From Paracoccus salipaludis (GTDB lineage: Bacteria; Pseudomonadota; Alphaproteobacteria; Rhodobacterales; Rhodobacteraceae): a DNA stretch of 64,000 bases. The stretch covers positions 248,001 through 312,000 of the forward strand of contig NZ_NSJZ01000002.1 of assembly GCF_002287065.1 (NCBI RefSeq). Reading direction: 5' to 3'. Both the position numbers and the translations under genes were made by a program. Positions 1-10,204 of the stretch are shown here, in pieces. The notes below the pieces were generated by a model. That model saw only the letters and a list, made by a program, of their open reading frames with translations. It was not told where the DNA came from and ran no database searches. Position 1 is the first letter of the stretch. Each line of letters opens with the position of its first letter.

Positions 1-134
1 GCAGAGGAAATGCGCGACCTCCACCGGCGCCACTCCCGGCAGCAGTCATAGGACGGGTCACCTTGCATCCTGCACCCTGCGGTAGCATCCCCGTATGATC
101 CCCCGCGGTGCCAGCCGCTGCGGCGGAACCCCGC

Positions 135-152
135 AGCCCGAACCCTCGGGCT
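135..152 (+). terminator. Hairpin upstream of the DksA-like gene, possible terminator
   Basis: Seven-base arms AGCCCGA and TCGGGCT enclose a four-base loop. Only a short T-poor tail follows, so this is a weak terminator candidate for a gene to the left of the window. It could also lie in the 5' leader of the next gene. I see no gene in the first 215 bases. Confidence 0.3.
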
Positions 153-215
153 TGACGAAAGGGTAGCCTCCCGCTGATCTGGACTCCACCACAGCCAGCA
201 AGGGAAGGGCACACC

Positions 216-530
216 ATGACCCCCGAAGCCGCTAGGGACATCCTTCTCGCCCGCCGCACCGAACTGCTCGGCAACATTGCCCGCATCGAGGACCAGCTCG
301 ACGATCCCATGCCCAAGGACTGGGAGGACGCGGCCTCGGAACGTCAGGGGGACGAGGTGCTGACCGCGCTCGGCCATTCCGACCAGGCCGAGATCCGGCG
401 CATCGACGCGGCGCTCGCCCGGATCGAGGCGGGGGACTACGGCGACTGCGTGCGGTGCGGCAATCCCATCGCGGAAAAGCGGCTGCAGCTTCTGCCGGAC
501 ACGCCCTTCTGCGCCAACTGCTCGCCCTGA
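216..530 (+). CDS. TraR/DksA-family C4 zinc-finger protein
   Basis: This 104-aa protein has an N-terminal helical half (residues 1-72), likely a coiled coil. A C-terminal four-cysteine zinc finger follows (C78, C81, C99, C102; C-x2-C-x17-C-x2-C). That is the architecture of short DksA/TraR proteins, which enter the RNA polymerase secondary channel and modulate initiation, often with ppGpp. It is shorter than E. coli DksA (151 aa), so it is a DksA-like paralogue rather than certain DksA. A purine-rich RBS (AGGGAAGGG) precedes the ATG. It stands alone ahead of cytochrome b561. Family call is firm; the regulatory targets are unknown. Confidence 0.88.
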   Translation: MTPEAARDILLARRTELLGNIARIEDQLDDPMPKDWEDAASERQGDEVLTALGHSDQAEIRRIDAALARIEAGDYGDCVRCGNPIAEKRLQLLPDTPFCANCSP

Positions 531-598
531 GGCGGCCGTGGAACATTCGGGCCGCTGGTGCATTCCAGCCTGAGAGCCCCCTTTGCGAAGGCAACGCC

Positions 599-1135
599 AT
601 GCGTCACCCCGCCCGATACTCTGCCATCCAGATCGCGCTTCACTGGGGCGTCTTCGCCCTGGTCATCGTCCAGCTTCTCACCGGGGGGATGATGAGCGAA
701 TATTTCCGCGCCCTGATGCGGGCCGAAGACGGCCGGCCGATCATGGGCAACGCCGTCTGGCACATGGTGTCGGGCATCGCGATCCTGATCTTCATGCTGA
801 CCCGGCTGGCCCTGCGCTTCACCCATGGCGCGCCGCCGTCCAAGGCGGATTCGCCCGGCTGGGACAAGGTGCTGTCCAAGCTGAACCACTGGCTGTTCTA
901 TGTGGTGCTGATCGCCATGCCGGTCGTGGGGCTGGCCGCCTATCTTATCCCCAGCCGCGCGATGGGGAACCTGCACGAGAACACCGTGCCGGTCCTTCTG
1001 GCGCTGGTGGCGATGCATCTGGCGGGGGTTGTCTATCACCAGTTCATCCGCAGGGACGGGCTGATCCGGCGCATGACGCGGCCCGAGCAGGGGGTGGAAC
1101 GGGTGCCCCCCGTCAATCAGCGCCGCCGGGGCTGA
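599..1135 (+). CDS. Cytochrome b561-family membrane protein
   Basis: The product is 178 aa with four predicted membrane helices. Histidines H15, H55, H97 and H140 sit in or beside the helices and are the likely axial ligands of two b hemes, as in the YodB/YceJ cytochrome b561 family. Members pass electrons across the inner membrane between quinone and periplasmic acceptors. The start chosen (ATG at 599, after a GAAGG RBS) gives the typical MRHPARYS N-terminus; the longer reading frame overlaps the zinc-finger gene and is unlikely. The physiological partner cannot be deduced here. Confidence 0.88.
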   Translation: MRHPARYSAIQIALHWGVFALVIVQLLTGGMMSEYFRALMRAEDGRPIMGNAVWHMVSGIAILIFMLTRLALRFTHGAPPSKADSPGWDKVLSKLNHWLFYVVLIAMPVVGLAAYLIPSRAMGNLHENTVPVLLALVAMHLAGVVYHQFIRRDGLIRRMTRPEQGVERVPPVNQRRRG

Positions 1136-1201
1136 TCTGGATCAAGGCGAGGCCCGCCGCCGTGCGTTAGGCGGGCCTGAACGAGACGAAGAGGTTGGGC
1201 G

Positions 1202-1402
1202 ATGTCGCGGCTGTTCCTGTTTCTTGCAATGATGTCCGTGCCCACGCTGGCGGGCGTCGGCGTCATCATCATGCTGACGCTCGGCTATTACGACTGGCGC
1301 GCGATGCTGTCGGCTGCCGTTGTCGGCGCGGTCGGGGGCTTTTTGGTCGCCTGGCTGGTCGCAAAGCGCATCCAGGCGACCGACCCCAAGGACAGCCTCT
1401 GA
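1202..1402 (+). CDS. Small two-helix membrane protein
   Basis: This 66-aa protein has two hydrophobic segments (about residues 5-27 and 33-56) and a short charged C-terminus, so it is probably an inner-membrane hairpin. Similar short proteins in Rhodobacteraceae are sometimes mislabelled CTP synthetase; nothing here supports that enzyme. It ends 4 bases from the convergent hydrolase gene. Function unknown. Confidence 0.6.
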   Translation: MSRLFLFLAMMSVPTLAGVGVIIMLTLGYYDWRAMLSAAVVGAVGGFLVAWLVAKRIQATDPKDSL

Positions 1403-1405
1403 CGC

Positions 1406-2173
1406 TCAGCCGTTCAGGAAGTCCGCGACCCGGGGCGTGACCTGCCCCGGCTTTTCGGCGTGCAGCCAGTGGCCGGTGCCGGGGACCGCCTCGATGACGG
1501 CCTGCGGGAAGAACTCGCGGATCGCGTCCTCGCCCCGGTCGGTCACGTAATCGCTGTCGCCGCCGCGCAGGAACAGGGCGGGGCCGTCGAAGGGCGTGCC
1601 GCCCCCCGGCCAGCCGGTGAGGTTCTCCATGTTGGCGCGCAGGGCCGCGAGGTTCATCTTCCAGCGCGGCGGGCTGGCCTTGAGGTCCAGCGATTGCAGC
1701 AGGAAGGCGCGGACGCTGTGGTCGTCCAGTTGCTGGGCAAGAAGCGTGTCGGCGCCGCTGCGGCTGGTGGCGCTGGCGACATCCGTGGCTTCCAGCGCCT
1801 CGATGATGCCGTCCTGCGTGTGGCCATAGGCGAGCGGGGCGATGTCCAGGACGGCCAGCCGCCGGACCATGTCGCCGCGCGTCAGCGCCAGCCGCATCGC
1901 CGCCTTGCCGCCCATCGAATGCCCGACGACATCCGCCCGACCGCCATGCGCCGAAATCACCTCGGCCAGGTCGCCGGCCAGCGCGTCATAGTCGTGCCGG
2001 TCGTCCCAGGGCGAGTCGCCGTGGTTGCGCATGTCCACGGCCAGCACCTGCCGCGTTTCGGACAGGGCGCGCGAGATCACGCCGAGGTTCCGCGCCTGCC
2101 CGAACAGGCCATGCGCGACAAGGACGGGGGGCAGGGGACCGGGCTGGCCCGTGACGGTGAGCGACAGTTTCAT
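1406..2173 (-). CDS. Alpha/beta-fold hydrolase (YbfF/ABHD11-like esterase)
   Basis: This 255-aa protein has a canonical nucleophile elbow GHSMGG (Ser86), an oxyanion-region HG motif at residues 21-22, and a C-terminal catalytic histidine in GTGHWLH (about His235). The arrangement and length match the YbfF-type esterases that hydrolyse short acyl or thioester substrates. It is a single gene convergent with the small membrane protein, and its start lies about 80 bases from the divergent 127-aa gene. The substrate is not predictable from sequence. Confidence 0.85.
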   Translation of the reverse strand: MKLSLTVTGQPGPLPPVLVAHGLFGQARNLGVISRALSETRQVLAVDMRNHGDSPWDDRHDYDALAGDLAEVISAHGGRADVVGHSMGGKAAMRLALTRGDMVRRLAVLDIAPLAYGHTQDGIIEALEATDVASATSRSGADTLLAQQLDDHSVRAFLLQSLDLKASPPRWKMNLAALRANMENLTGWPGGGTPFDGPALFLRGGDSDYVTDRGEDAIREFFPQAVIEAVPGTGHWLHAEKPGQVTPRVADFLNG

Positions 2174-2255
2174 GCGGGCGATGCTAGCCCGTCTGGCGAA
2201 GCGCCCGCAAGCGACCTATCCTTTCGCCCGATCCGGAAGGGCAGGGGACAGGGGA

Positions 2256-2639
2256 ATGGCGCAGGACGACGTGCGGGCGATGGCCGACGAGGTGGCGGTG
2301 CTGATGGCGCAGCGGCTGGGCGGCGCGCGGCGGGGCACGCAGCCGGACCTTGCCACCATGCTGCGCCGCCGGGGCCGCGCCCTGCCGCGCCGCCAGCGCC
2401 GCGCGGCGGAGCTGCTGGCCCGGGCGCAGAAGCAGGCGGCGACGCCAAGGCTGGCGCGGCAGGTGGACGGCACGGCCGCCGCCAGGGCCCATGCCGAACT
2501 GATCCGCTATCTTCGCCCGCTGGGGGCCTCGGCCCGCTGGCAGGAGGGGGCGCTGAACGTGGCCGCCGCCGTCATGCTGGGGCTGCTGCTGGTCGGCGCC
2601 ATCGCCGTCTGGATCATGGTCCGGCGCGGGATGATCTGA
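2256..2639 (+). CDS. Unknown protein with C-terminal membrane anchor
   Basis: A 127-aa protein with an Arg/Ala-rich, helical N-terminal part and one transmembrane segment near residues 102-121, ending in a short basic tail. The pattern suggests a tail-anchored protein with a cytoplasmic positively charged domain. ATG 2256 follows a purine-rich stretch (GGGGACAGGGGA); the upstream in-frame extension runs antisense through the hydrolase gene and was discarded. I do not recognise the family. It lies between the divergent hydrolase and convergent glyA. Confidence 0.55.
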   Translation: MAQDDVRAMADEVAVLMAQRLGGARRGTQPDLATMLRRRGRALPRRQRRAAELLARAQKQAATPRLARQVDGTAAARAHAELIRYLRPLGASARWQEGALNVAAAVMLGLLLVGAIAVWIMVRRGMI

Positions 2640-2708
2640 AGGCGGTGGCAGGGCGGTGACGATGCCTGCGAGGCACGCGCCCTGCGATTGCGCGCCCGGG
2701 AAGATGGA

Positions 2709-2729
2709 CGCGCCGGACGGTCCGGCGCG
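2709..2729 (-). terminator. Intrinsic-type hairpin downstream of glyA
   Basis: A perfect 9-bp stem (CGCGCCGGA/TCCGGCGCG) with a 3-base loop lies just after the glyA stop on the minus strand, in the convergent gap. The T-tract is weak, so it may work in both directions. Confidence 0.6.
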
Positions 2730-2738
2730 CCTTGGTCC

Positions 2739-4022
2739 TTACAGCCCCTCGTAAAGCGGGAAGCGCGCGCAAAGCGCCTTGACCTCGCCCGCGACGCGGG
2801 CCTCGACCTCGGCATTGTCGTCCGGGCCGTTGGCGGCCAGGCCGTCCACGACCTCGACGATCCAGCGGCCGATCTGGCGGAACTCCTCCTCGCCGAAGCC
2901 GCGCGTGGTGCCTGCGGGCGAGCCCAGGCGGACGCCCGAGGTCACGGTCGGCTTTTCCGGGTCAAAGGGGATGCCGTTCTTGTTGCAGGTGATATGCGCG
3001 CGGCCCAGAGCATCCTCGGTCTGGTTGCCCTTCACGCCCTTGGGCCGCAGGTCGACCAGCATCAGGTGCGTGTCGGTGCCGCCGGTCACGATGTCCAGCC
3101 CGCCCTTCATCAGCTCGTCCGCCAGCGCCTGCGCGTTCAGGACGACCTGCTTGGCATAATCCTTGAACTCGGGCCGCAGCGCCTCGCCGAAGGCCACGGC
3201 CTTGGCGGCGATCACATGCATCAGCGGGCCGCCCTGGATGCCGGGGAAGATCGCCGAGTTGATCTTCTTGGCGATGTCGGCGTCGTTCGTCAGGATCATG
3301 CCGCCACGCGGCCCGCGCAGCGTCTTGTGCGTGGTCGTGGTCGCCACATGCGCGTGCGGGAAGGGCGAGGGGTAAAGCCCCGCCGCCACCAGCCCCGCGA
3401 AATGGGCCATGTCCACGATCAGCCAGGCGCCGACCTGGTCCGCGATCTGGCGCAGGCGGGCAAAGTCGATGATGCGCGGAATGGCCGAGCCGCCGGCGAT
3501 GATCGCCTTGGGCTTGTGTTCGTTCGCAAGCGCCTCGACCTGGTCATAGTCCAGCAGGCTGTCCTGCTTGCGCACGCCGTATTGCACCGCGTTGAACCAC
3601 TTGCCCGACTGGTTGGGCCTGGCGCCATGGGTCAGGTGCCCGCCCGCGTCGAGGCTCATCCCCAGGATGGTGTCGCCCGGCGTCAGCAGCGCCTGGTAGA
3701 CCCCCTGGTTCGCCTGGCTGCCCGAGTTCGGCTGGACGTTCACGAAGTCGCAGCCGAACAGCTGCTTCGCGCGGTCGATCGCCAGGTTCTCGGCGATGTC
3801 CACGAACTCGCAGCCGCCGTAATAGCGCTTGCCCGGATAGCCCTCGGCATACTTGTTCGTCATCACCGAGCCCTGCGCTTCCAGCACCGCGCGGCTGACG
3901 ATGTTTTCCGAGGCGATCAGCTCGATCTCGTCGCGCTGGCGGCCCAGTTCCTTGCGGATCGCGTCGAAGATCTCGGGGTCGCGGGTGGAAAGGGCTTCGG
4001 TGAAGAATGCGCTGTCGGTCAT
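2739..4022 (-). CDS. glyA: Serine hydroxymethyltransferase
   Basis: GlyA converts serine and tetrahydrofolate to glycine and 5,10-methylene-tetrahydrofolate, using PLP in the cytoplasm. The 427-aa product is full length. The PLP lysine is K233 in the TTTTHK motif, the PLP-ring aspartate is in VDMAHFAG (D204), and the N-terminal ELIASEN and [13 protein letters not shown] signatures are intact. A strong GGAGGA RBS precedes the ATG. It is transcribed alone, divergently from the NAD kinase gene, and ends at a hairpin. Confidence 0.97.
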   Translation of the reverse strand: MTDSAFFTEALSTRDPEIFDAIRKELGRQRDEIELIASENIVSRAVLEAQGSVMTNKYAEGYPGKRYYGGCEFVDIAENLAIDRAKQLFGCDFVNVQPNSGSQANQGVYQALLTPGDTILGMSLDAGGHLTHGARPNQSGKWFNAVQYGVRKQDSLLDYDQVEALANEHKPKAIIAGGSAIPRIIDFARLRQIADQVGAWLIVDMAHFAGLVAAGLYPSPFPHAHVATTTTHKTLRGPRGGMILTNDADIAKKINSAIFPGIQGGPLMHVIAAKAVAFGEALRPEFKDYAKQVVLNAQALADELMKGGLDIVTGGTDTHLMLVDLRPKGVKGNQTEDALGRAHITCNKNGIPFDPEKPTVTSGVRLGSPAGTTRGFGEEEFRQIGRWIVEVVDGLAANGPDDNAEVEARVAGEVKALCARFPLYEGL

Positions 4023-4126
4023 GGAGTCCTCCGGGCCAGGGTCAGCGCCCTGTTAGCCACTTTGCGCCGGTCCTTCCAGCGCCTCGGCGCTGCCGAGGCT
4101 TGCCAAGGGCCGGGCGGGGTGCATGG

Positions 4127-4888
4127 ATGCGCCCCATGACCGCGATCCATTTTGCCGCCAACGAGACCGATGTCGCCCAGAATGCCCTTGGCCGGCTGAT
4201 GGAGCGTTACGGACAGGCCCCCGCCACCCGCGCCGACGTGGTGGTGGCGCTGGGGGGCGACGGCTTCCTTCTGTCCACGCTGCGCCAGAACCTCGGGCGT
4301 CCGGTCTACGGGATGAACCGGGGCACCGTGGGCTTCCTGATGAACAGCTACGACGAGGACGACCTGCCCGACCGCATCGCCCATGCCGAGGAAACCGTCA
4401 TCAACCCGTTGTCGATGGTGGCTGGCGCGATCGACGGCGACGAATACCGGGCGCTGGCGATCAACGAGGTGTCCATGCTGCGCGCGGGTCCGCAGGCCGC
4501 GCGCATCCGCATCAGCGTGGACGGCCGCGTGCGGATGGAGGAGATGGTCTGCGATGGCCTGCTGGTGGCGACGCCGGCCGGATCGACCGCCTACAACTAT
4601 TCGGCCGGCGGGCCGATCCTGCCGATGGGCTCGGACGTGCTGGCCCTGACGGCGCTGGCCCCTTTCCGCCCGCGCCGCTGGCGGGGCGCGATCCTGCGCA
4701 ACGATTCGGTGATCCGCATGGACGTGCTGGACCCCCGCAAGCGCCCCGTCATGGCCGATGCCGACGCCAAGCAGGTGGACCGCGTGCTGTGGGTCGAGAT
4801 CCGCACCGAGCCGCGCATCGCCCACCGCCTTCTGTTCGATCCCGGCCACGGGATGGAGGAGCGGATGCTGCGCGAACAGTTCACCTGA
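4127..4888 (+). CDS. nadK: NAD kinase
   Basis: NAD kinase phosphorylates NAD+ to NADP+ in the cytoplasm. The 253-aa product has the GGDG motif (residues 43-46) that binds the phosphate donor, the NE motif in AINEVSML, and the T-P-x-GSTAYN-x-SAGGP block that binds NAD. The length is typical of compact alphaproteobacterial NADK. ATG 4127 is preceded by a G-rich RBS-like stretch; ATG 4136 is an equally possible start three codons later. It is divergent from glyA and convergent with the next gene. Confidence 0.92.
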   Translation: MRPMTAIHFAANETDVAQNALGRLMERYGQAPATRADVVVALGGDGFLLSTLRQNLGRPVYGMNRGTVGFLMNSYDEDDLPDRIAHAEETVINPLSMVAGAIDGDEYRALAINEVSMLRAGPQAARIRISVDGRVRMEEMVCDGLLVATPAGSTAYNYSAGGPILPMGSDVLALTALAPFRPRRWRGAILRNDSVIRMDVLDPRKRPVMADADAKQVDRVLWVEIRTEPRIAHRLLFDPGHGMEERMLREQFT

Positions 4889-4956
4889 GGCGCTTCGAAC
4901 CCGTCACGGGGGCGGGAAGGCCAACCTCGCGTAATGATGTCTGAGGGGCAGGTGCC

Positions 4957-5640
4957 CTAGGGGTCGGGATCATGGCGGTCCGTGCCCAGTCCCATGCCCA
5001 TGCCGCCGCCCATCCCGCCGCCGCCCATGCCGCCCTCGCCCATTCCGCCGCCGCCTCCACGACCGCTGCCGCCGCCTTCGCCCCGGTTGCGGCTGCCCGC
5101 GCCCGTCGCGGGCCGGGCAGGGCCCTGGGGTGGAATGGCAAGGCTTGTGGGCACCGGGTCAAGGTCCAGCGCCTCGCGGATGAAGTTGCGCAGCAAGACG
5201 ACAAGCTCCTGCGTGTGGACCCTCCGGCCCTCGACCAGTTCGCGCGCGGCGCGCTCGGCCAGGCGCACCTGCTCCTCGGTTCCAAGCAGCAGGATGTCGG
5301 ACAGCGCGGCCTCGACGGCGTCGCGGATGCGGCGGCGGCGGTCGGCGCCCGGGCTGTCGGGTGCGTCGGGGGCACCGTCCTCCTCGGCCATGCGCTGGCG
5401 CAGGTCGCGCAGGTGGGTGGGGTCCACCGAAAGCTCGCCCGTGAATGACCCGCCGAGCGTCTTGTAGGCCGCGATCAGCAGCTTGAGCCGCTCGTTGATC
5501 TGCCGGTTCATCCGCTCGCGCCGCGCCTGAATGGTGAACATCAGAAGCAGCCGGATGCCGATTCCGATCAGCGCGAACAGCGCCACGCCGATCACGGCGG
5601 ACAGGAAGTCGTTCCAGGAGGTGATGCTGATGCCGCGCAT
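4957..5640 (-). CDS. Unknown membrane-anchored protein with Gly/Met-rich tail
   Basis: This 227-aa protein has one N-terminal transmembrane segment (about residues 13-34), then a charged, helical cytoplasmic region rich in Arg and Glu (to about residue 165). It ends in a low-complexity tail of repeating Gly-Gly-Met/Gly-Met units (about residues 185-220). The middle region resembles helical scaffold proteins more than an enzyme. I recognise no catalytic motif. It lies upstream of, and in the same direction as, nothing obvious; the lytic transglycosylase gene begins 60 bases further on. It could be a short envelope-organising protein. Function unknown. Confidence 0.65.
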   Translation of the reverse strand: MRGISITSWNDFLSAVIGVALFALIGIGIRLLLMFTIQARRERMNRQINERLKLLIAAYKTLGGSFTGELSVDPTHLRDLRQRMAEEDGAPDAPDSPGADRRRRIRDAVEAALSDILLLGTEEQVRLAERAARELVEGRRVHTQELVVLLRNFIREALDLDPVPTSLAIPPQGPARPATGAGSRNRGEGGGSGRGGGGGMGEGGMGGGGMGGGMGMGLGTDRHDPDP

Positions 5641-5702
5641 GTCGCCCAGGGCTTGCTACGCCTCCGAACGCGCGGCCGGGTGGCGCGTTCCGGGGCGGAC
5701 CC

Positions 5703-6194
5703 TCAGCGCAGCCCGGCTTCTTCCAGCAGGCCCTTGCGCTTGGCCTCGTAGTAATAGCCGCGCGAATACCACTTGACCGCGGCGTCGTGGTTGCCGTCCG
5801 CGACCAGGTAAGCGCCTCGCAGGTATTTCACGCCGTATTTCAGGTTCGTCTCGGCATCCAGCAGCCCCTGGGGCGAACCGCTATACCCCATGCCGCGCGC
5901 GGTCGCGGGCGCCATCTGCATCAGCCCGTAGTAGCGGCCGTTGCGGGCGCCCGGGCGATGCCGGCTTTCGCGAATGACGACGCGATGGACGAGGTCCTCG
6001 GGCACGCCATAAAGGGCCGAGTACTTGCGGATCAGCGCGCGCAGCTCGGGAGTCTCGTTGGGGTGCAGATCGGCTTGAGACACACGCGGCTGGGCCAGGT
6101 ACATCCGCTCCGACTTGCCGCCGCCGCTGCCGCAGGCCGCGAGAACTGTCACCAGCGCAAGCGCACTGAGGCGGGTTATGGTTCGGGTCATCAC
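5703..6194 (-). CDS. Lytic transglycosylase (SLT domain) lipoprotein
   Basis: The 163-aa protein begins with a lipoprotein signal peptide (lipobox LAAC, lipid-modified Cys21), so it should be anchored in the outer or inner membrane facing the periplasm. The SLT/goose-lysozyme-like fold follows, with catalytic Glu76 in the IRES motif, then GLMQMAPATA and the tyrosine-rich C-terminal block (KWYSRGYYYEAK). Such enzymes cleave peptidoglycan glycan strands, forming 1,6-anhydro-MurNAc. It is a small member limited to the catalytic domain. It is transcribed alone, downstream of the lpd terminator. Confidence 0.88.
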   Translation of the reverse strand: MMTRTITRLSALALVTVLAACGSGGGKSERMYLAQPRVSQADLHPNETPELRALIRKYSALYGVPEDLVHRVVIRESRHRPGARNGRYYGLMQMAPATARGMGYSGSPQGLLDAETNLKYGVKYLRGAYLVADGNHDAAVKWYSRGYYYEAKRKGLLEEAGLR

Positions 6195-6305
6195 TGTCCT
6201 GCCGGATTCTGGTTATGGCTGCGCCGGACGATAGCCGCACATCACCCTCGCGCCAGCGGCAAAGCGGACCGCCGCCACGGCCGGCCATTCCATCGGCAAG
6301 AAAAC

Positions 6306-6331
6306 GCCGAAGGATCGCGCGACCCTTCGGC
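6306..6331 (-). terminator. Terminator of the odhB-lpd transcript
   Basis: An 8-bp stem (GCCGAAGG/CCTTCGGC) with a 10-base loop is followed on the minus strand by GTTTTCTT. On the plus strand it is followed by TTCTTTCT, so it may work both ways. It lies about 60 bases after the lpd stop. Confidence 0.8.
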
Positions 6332-6359
6332 TTCTTTCTCACCCAAATACCCCCGCCGG
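6332..6359 (-). repeat. Copy A of dispersed GGGATATTT...AAGAA intergenic element
   Basis: Read on the minus strand this is CCGGCGGGGGTATTTGGG followed by TGAGAAAGAA. It matches the consensus also seen at 41954, 42135 and 47298. It sits between the lpd stop and its terminator hairpin. Confidence 0.55.
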
Positions 6360-6391
6360 AGGCCAGGCCGGGCACCGCCCGGCCTTTCCGG

Positions 6392-7780
6392 TCACACGTG
6401 GATCGCGCCGTCGCCGCAGGCGAGCGCCGCCTCGCGCACCGCCTCGCTGACCGTGGGATGGGCGTGGCAGGTAAGCGCCAGGTCCTGCGCGGCCGCGCCG
6501 AACTCCATCGCCACGCAGACCTCGTGGATGATCTCGCCCGCGCCGGGGCCGATGATGTGGCAGCCCAGGATGCGGTCGGTGTCCGCGTCCGCGATCAGCT
6601 TCACGAAGCCTTCCGCCTGCAGCATCGCCTTGGCGCGCGCGTTGCCCATCAGGGGGAACTTGCCGACCTTGACCTTGCGGCCCGAGGCCTTGGCGCCTTC
6701 CTCGGTCAGGCCCACGGCCGCGACCTCGGGCGTCGTGTAGATCACGCCGGGGATCACGTCGTAGTTCACATGGCCCTGCTTGCCGGCAATGATCTCGGCC
6801 ACGGCCATGCCCTCGTCCTCGGCCTTGTGGGCCAGCATCGGGCCCGGCACCGCATCGCCGATGGCGTAGACGCCCGGCACGCTGGTGGCGAAGTGGCTGT
6901 CGATGGCGATCTGCCCGCGATCCGTCAGGGTGACACCCAGCGCATCAAGGCCCAGGCCGTCGTGATACGGACGGCGGCCCGTGGCGACCAGCACCACGTC
7001 GGCGTCAAGCGTCTGGGCGTCGCCGCCCTTCTTCGGGCTGTAGGTGACGGTGGCGCGGCCGTCTGCGACCTCAACCCCCGAGACGGCGGCGCCGAGGATG
7101 AACTTGAGCCCCTGCTTGGACAGGATGCGCTGGAACTGCTTCTGCACCTCGCCGTCCATGCCGGGGGTGATGGCGTCCAGGTATTCCACCACCGTGACAT
7201 CGGTGCCGAGGCGGCTGTAGACCGAGCCGAGTTCCAGCCCGATCACGCCCGCGCCGATCACGACCATGGTCTGCGGGATCTTCTTCAGCGCCAGCGCGCC
7301 GGTGGAATCGACCACGATGCCCGCGTCGTTGTCCACCTCGACGCCCTTCAGCGAGGTCGCGGCCGAGCCCGAGGCGATGACGATGTTCTTCGTCTCGTAG
7401 GTCTGGTCGCCCACCTGGACCTTGCCCGCGGCCGGGATGGTGGCCCAGCCCTTGAGCCAGTCGATCTTGTTCTTCTTGAACAGGAACTCGATGCCCTTGG
7501 TGTTGGTGCCCACGGTCTCGGCCTTGTAGGCCTGCATCCGGTCCCAGTCGATGTCGGCATGGGCGTTCATCAGGCCCATCTTGGCGAAGTTCTCGTGCAT
7601 CTCGTGGGCCATGTGGCTCGCGTGCAGCAGCGCCTTCGAGGGGATGCAGCCGACGTTCAGGCAGGTGCCGCCCAGCGTCTCGCGCCCCTCGACGCAGGCG
7701 ACCTTCAGGCCCAGCTGCGCGGCGCGGATGGCGCAGACATAGCCCCCGGGGCCGGCGCCGATCACGATCAGATCATACAT
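6392..7780 (-). CDS. lpdA: Dihydrolipoyl dehydrogenase (E3)
   Basis: E3 reoxidises the dihydrolipoyl groups of the 2-oxoglutarate dehydrogenase complex (and possibly other complexes), reducing NAD+. The 462-aa product has the N-terminal FAD motif GAGPGG, the redox disulfide C40/C45 in [13 protein letters not shown], a central NAD-binding [10 protein letters not shown], and the C-terminal catalytic pair His441/Glu446 in HAHPTVSE. It is the last gene of the odhA-odhB transcription unit, 93 bases after the MAPEG gene, and is followed by a terminator. Confidence 0.96.
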   Translation of the reverse strand: MYDLIVIGAGPGGYVCAIRAAQLGLKVACVEGRETLGGTCLNVGCIPSKALLHASHMAHEMHENFAKMGLMNAHADIDWDRMQAYKAETVGTNTKGIEFLFKKNKIDWLKGWATIPAAGKVQVGDQTYETKNIVIASGSAATSLKGVEVDNDAGIVVDSTGALALKKIPQTMVVIGAGVIGLELGSVYSRLGTDVTVVEYLDAITPGMDGEVQKQFQRILSKQGLKFILGAAVSGVEVADGRATVTYSPKKGGDAQTLDADVVLVATGRRPYHDGLGLDALGVTLTDRGQIAIDSHFATSVPGVYAIGDAVPGPMLAHKAEDEGMAVAEIIAGKQGHVNYDVIPGVIYTTPEVAAVGLTEEGAKASGRKVKVGKFPLMGNARAKAMLQAEGFVKLIADADTDRILGCHIIGPGAGEIIHEVCVAMEFGAAAQDLALTCHAHPTVSEAVREAALACGDGAIHV

Positions 7781-7808
7781 GACATCGTCCTTTGTTCTTG
7801 GCCGCCGG

Positions 7809-7859
7809 ACCGGGGCTTCGCGCCCCCATCGTCGTGGACGACGATCCCGCGGGATATTT
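7809..7859. repeat. Copy B of a structured spacer repeat (paired with 41914-41967)
   Basis: About 51 bases match the element at 41914-41967 almost end to end: a GGGGC-TTCGC-GCCCC hairpin, a second hairpin (ATCGTCG-TGGA-CGACGAT), then the palindrome ATCCCGCGGGAT and ATTT. In both places it lies in a minus-strand operon spacer just upstream of the next start codon (here lpd, at 41894 the GST gene). The middle hairpin differs in sequence but keeps its pairing. Confidence 0.75.
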
Positions 7860-7873
7860 GCGACCGCCCGGAC

Positions 7874-8272
7874 TCAGAAGAGCGCGGTCAGGATCATCAG
7901 CATCGTGGCGAGAAACCCCACCCCGAAGATCAGCGAGCGCCAGGGCGACCAGCCGAGCGCATAGGCCGGGACATAAAGGACGCGGGCGAACAGGTAGAGC
8001 CAGGCGCAGGTGGCGGTCAGGCCACCGTTCGACTGGGTGAACTGGACCAGGACGACGGCGATGGTGAAGAAGGCCAGCGCCTCGAAATGGTTGTTCACCG
8101 CGCGCCGCAGCCGCCCCGTCCGGGGCGAGAACTGCGGCTCGGCGTCGCGGGGGCCGGCGTTCCACCCGCTCAGCCCGTCCCGGCCCATCGACCAGCCGGC
8201 AAGCCCGATCTGGATCGCCTGCAGGATCGCGGCGAGGCCCAGGACCACCAGTTCGGGCGAGGGTGGGATCAT
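7874..8272 (-). CDS. MAPEG-family membrane protein
   Basis: The 132-aa protein has four predicted helices and the MAPEG-like RAVNNHFEALAFF segment (about residues 57-69) and a late RVLYVPAYALG segment. MAPEG proteins include glutathione transferases and related membrane enzymes; bacterial short members are mostly uncharacterised. Its ATG overlaps the stop of the upstream 86-aa gene by 4 bases (ATGA), so the two are translationally coupled. It sits between odhB and lpd in the same operon. Catalytic activity is not established. Confidence 0.8.
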   Translation of the reverse strand: MIPPSPELVVLGLAAILQAIQIGLAGWSMGRDGLSGWNAGPRDAEPQFSPRTGRLRRAVNNHFEALAFFTIAVVLVQFTQSNGGLTATCAWLYLFARVLYVPAYALGWSPWRSLIFGVGFLATMLMILTALF

Positions 8273-8529
8273 GCCGTCTGCACCACGTGATAGTCCGCGT
8301 CCTGCACGCCGGCGCGACCATTCAAGACCTGCGCCGCGCCTTGCAGGTAGTCCAGCGCGCGCTTGCCGTCCGCGACCTGATACAGCACCCAGACCCGTCC
8401 CGTCCCCTCGCGCCAGATCTGCAGCACCGACAGCGAGGCGTTGCCGCGGTCCTCGGCATCCGCGTCGAACTCGGCCCGGAACTGGGCATAGTCGGCGATG
8501 TCGTAGCGGGCGATGATCTGGTTGGTCAT
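8269..8529 (-). CDS. Unknown 86-aa protein in the odh operon
   Basis: A short soluble protein whose alternating strand/helix pattern (MTNQIIARYDI, then FRAEFD, then a strand-rich SVLQIWREGTGRVWVLYQV) suggests a ferredoxin-like or dimeric alpha/beta-barrel fold such as the ABM/EthD type. I see no catalytic signature. It starts 58 bases after odhB and is coupled by ATGA overlap to the MAPEG gene. That placement suggests the pair acts together or is carried as a unit. Function unknown. Confidence 0.7.
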   Translation of the reverse strand: MTNQIIARYDIADYAQFRAEFDADAEDRGNASLSVLQIWREGTGRVWVLYQVADGKRALDYLQGAAQVLNGRAGVQDADYHVVQTA

Positions 8530-8586
8530 GGGTATGGTCCTTTCTTCGGAACGGGGCGTTCAGCGGTCCGAACGCCCCGGACCGGA

Positions 8587-10203
<1,617 letters not shown>

Positions 10204-10204
10204 C

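Noticed and set aside
1-51. Possible 3' end of a plus-strand gene (17 codons to TAG).
   Set aside because: Too short to support, with no recognisable family; it is at the window edge.
4889-4910. TTCGAACCC near 4893 as part of a tRNA T-loop.
   Set aside because: No matching acceptor stem or other tRNA arms surround it.
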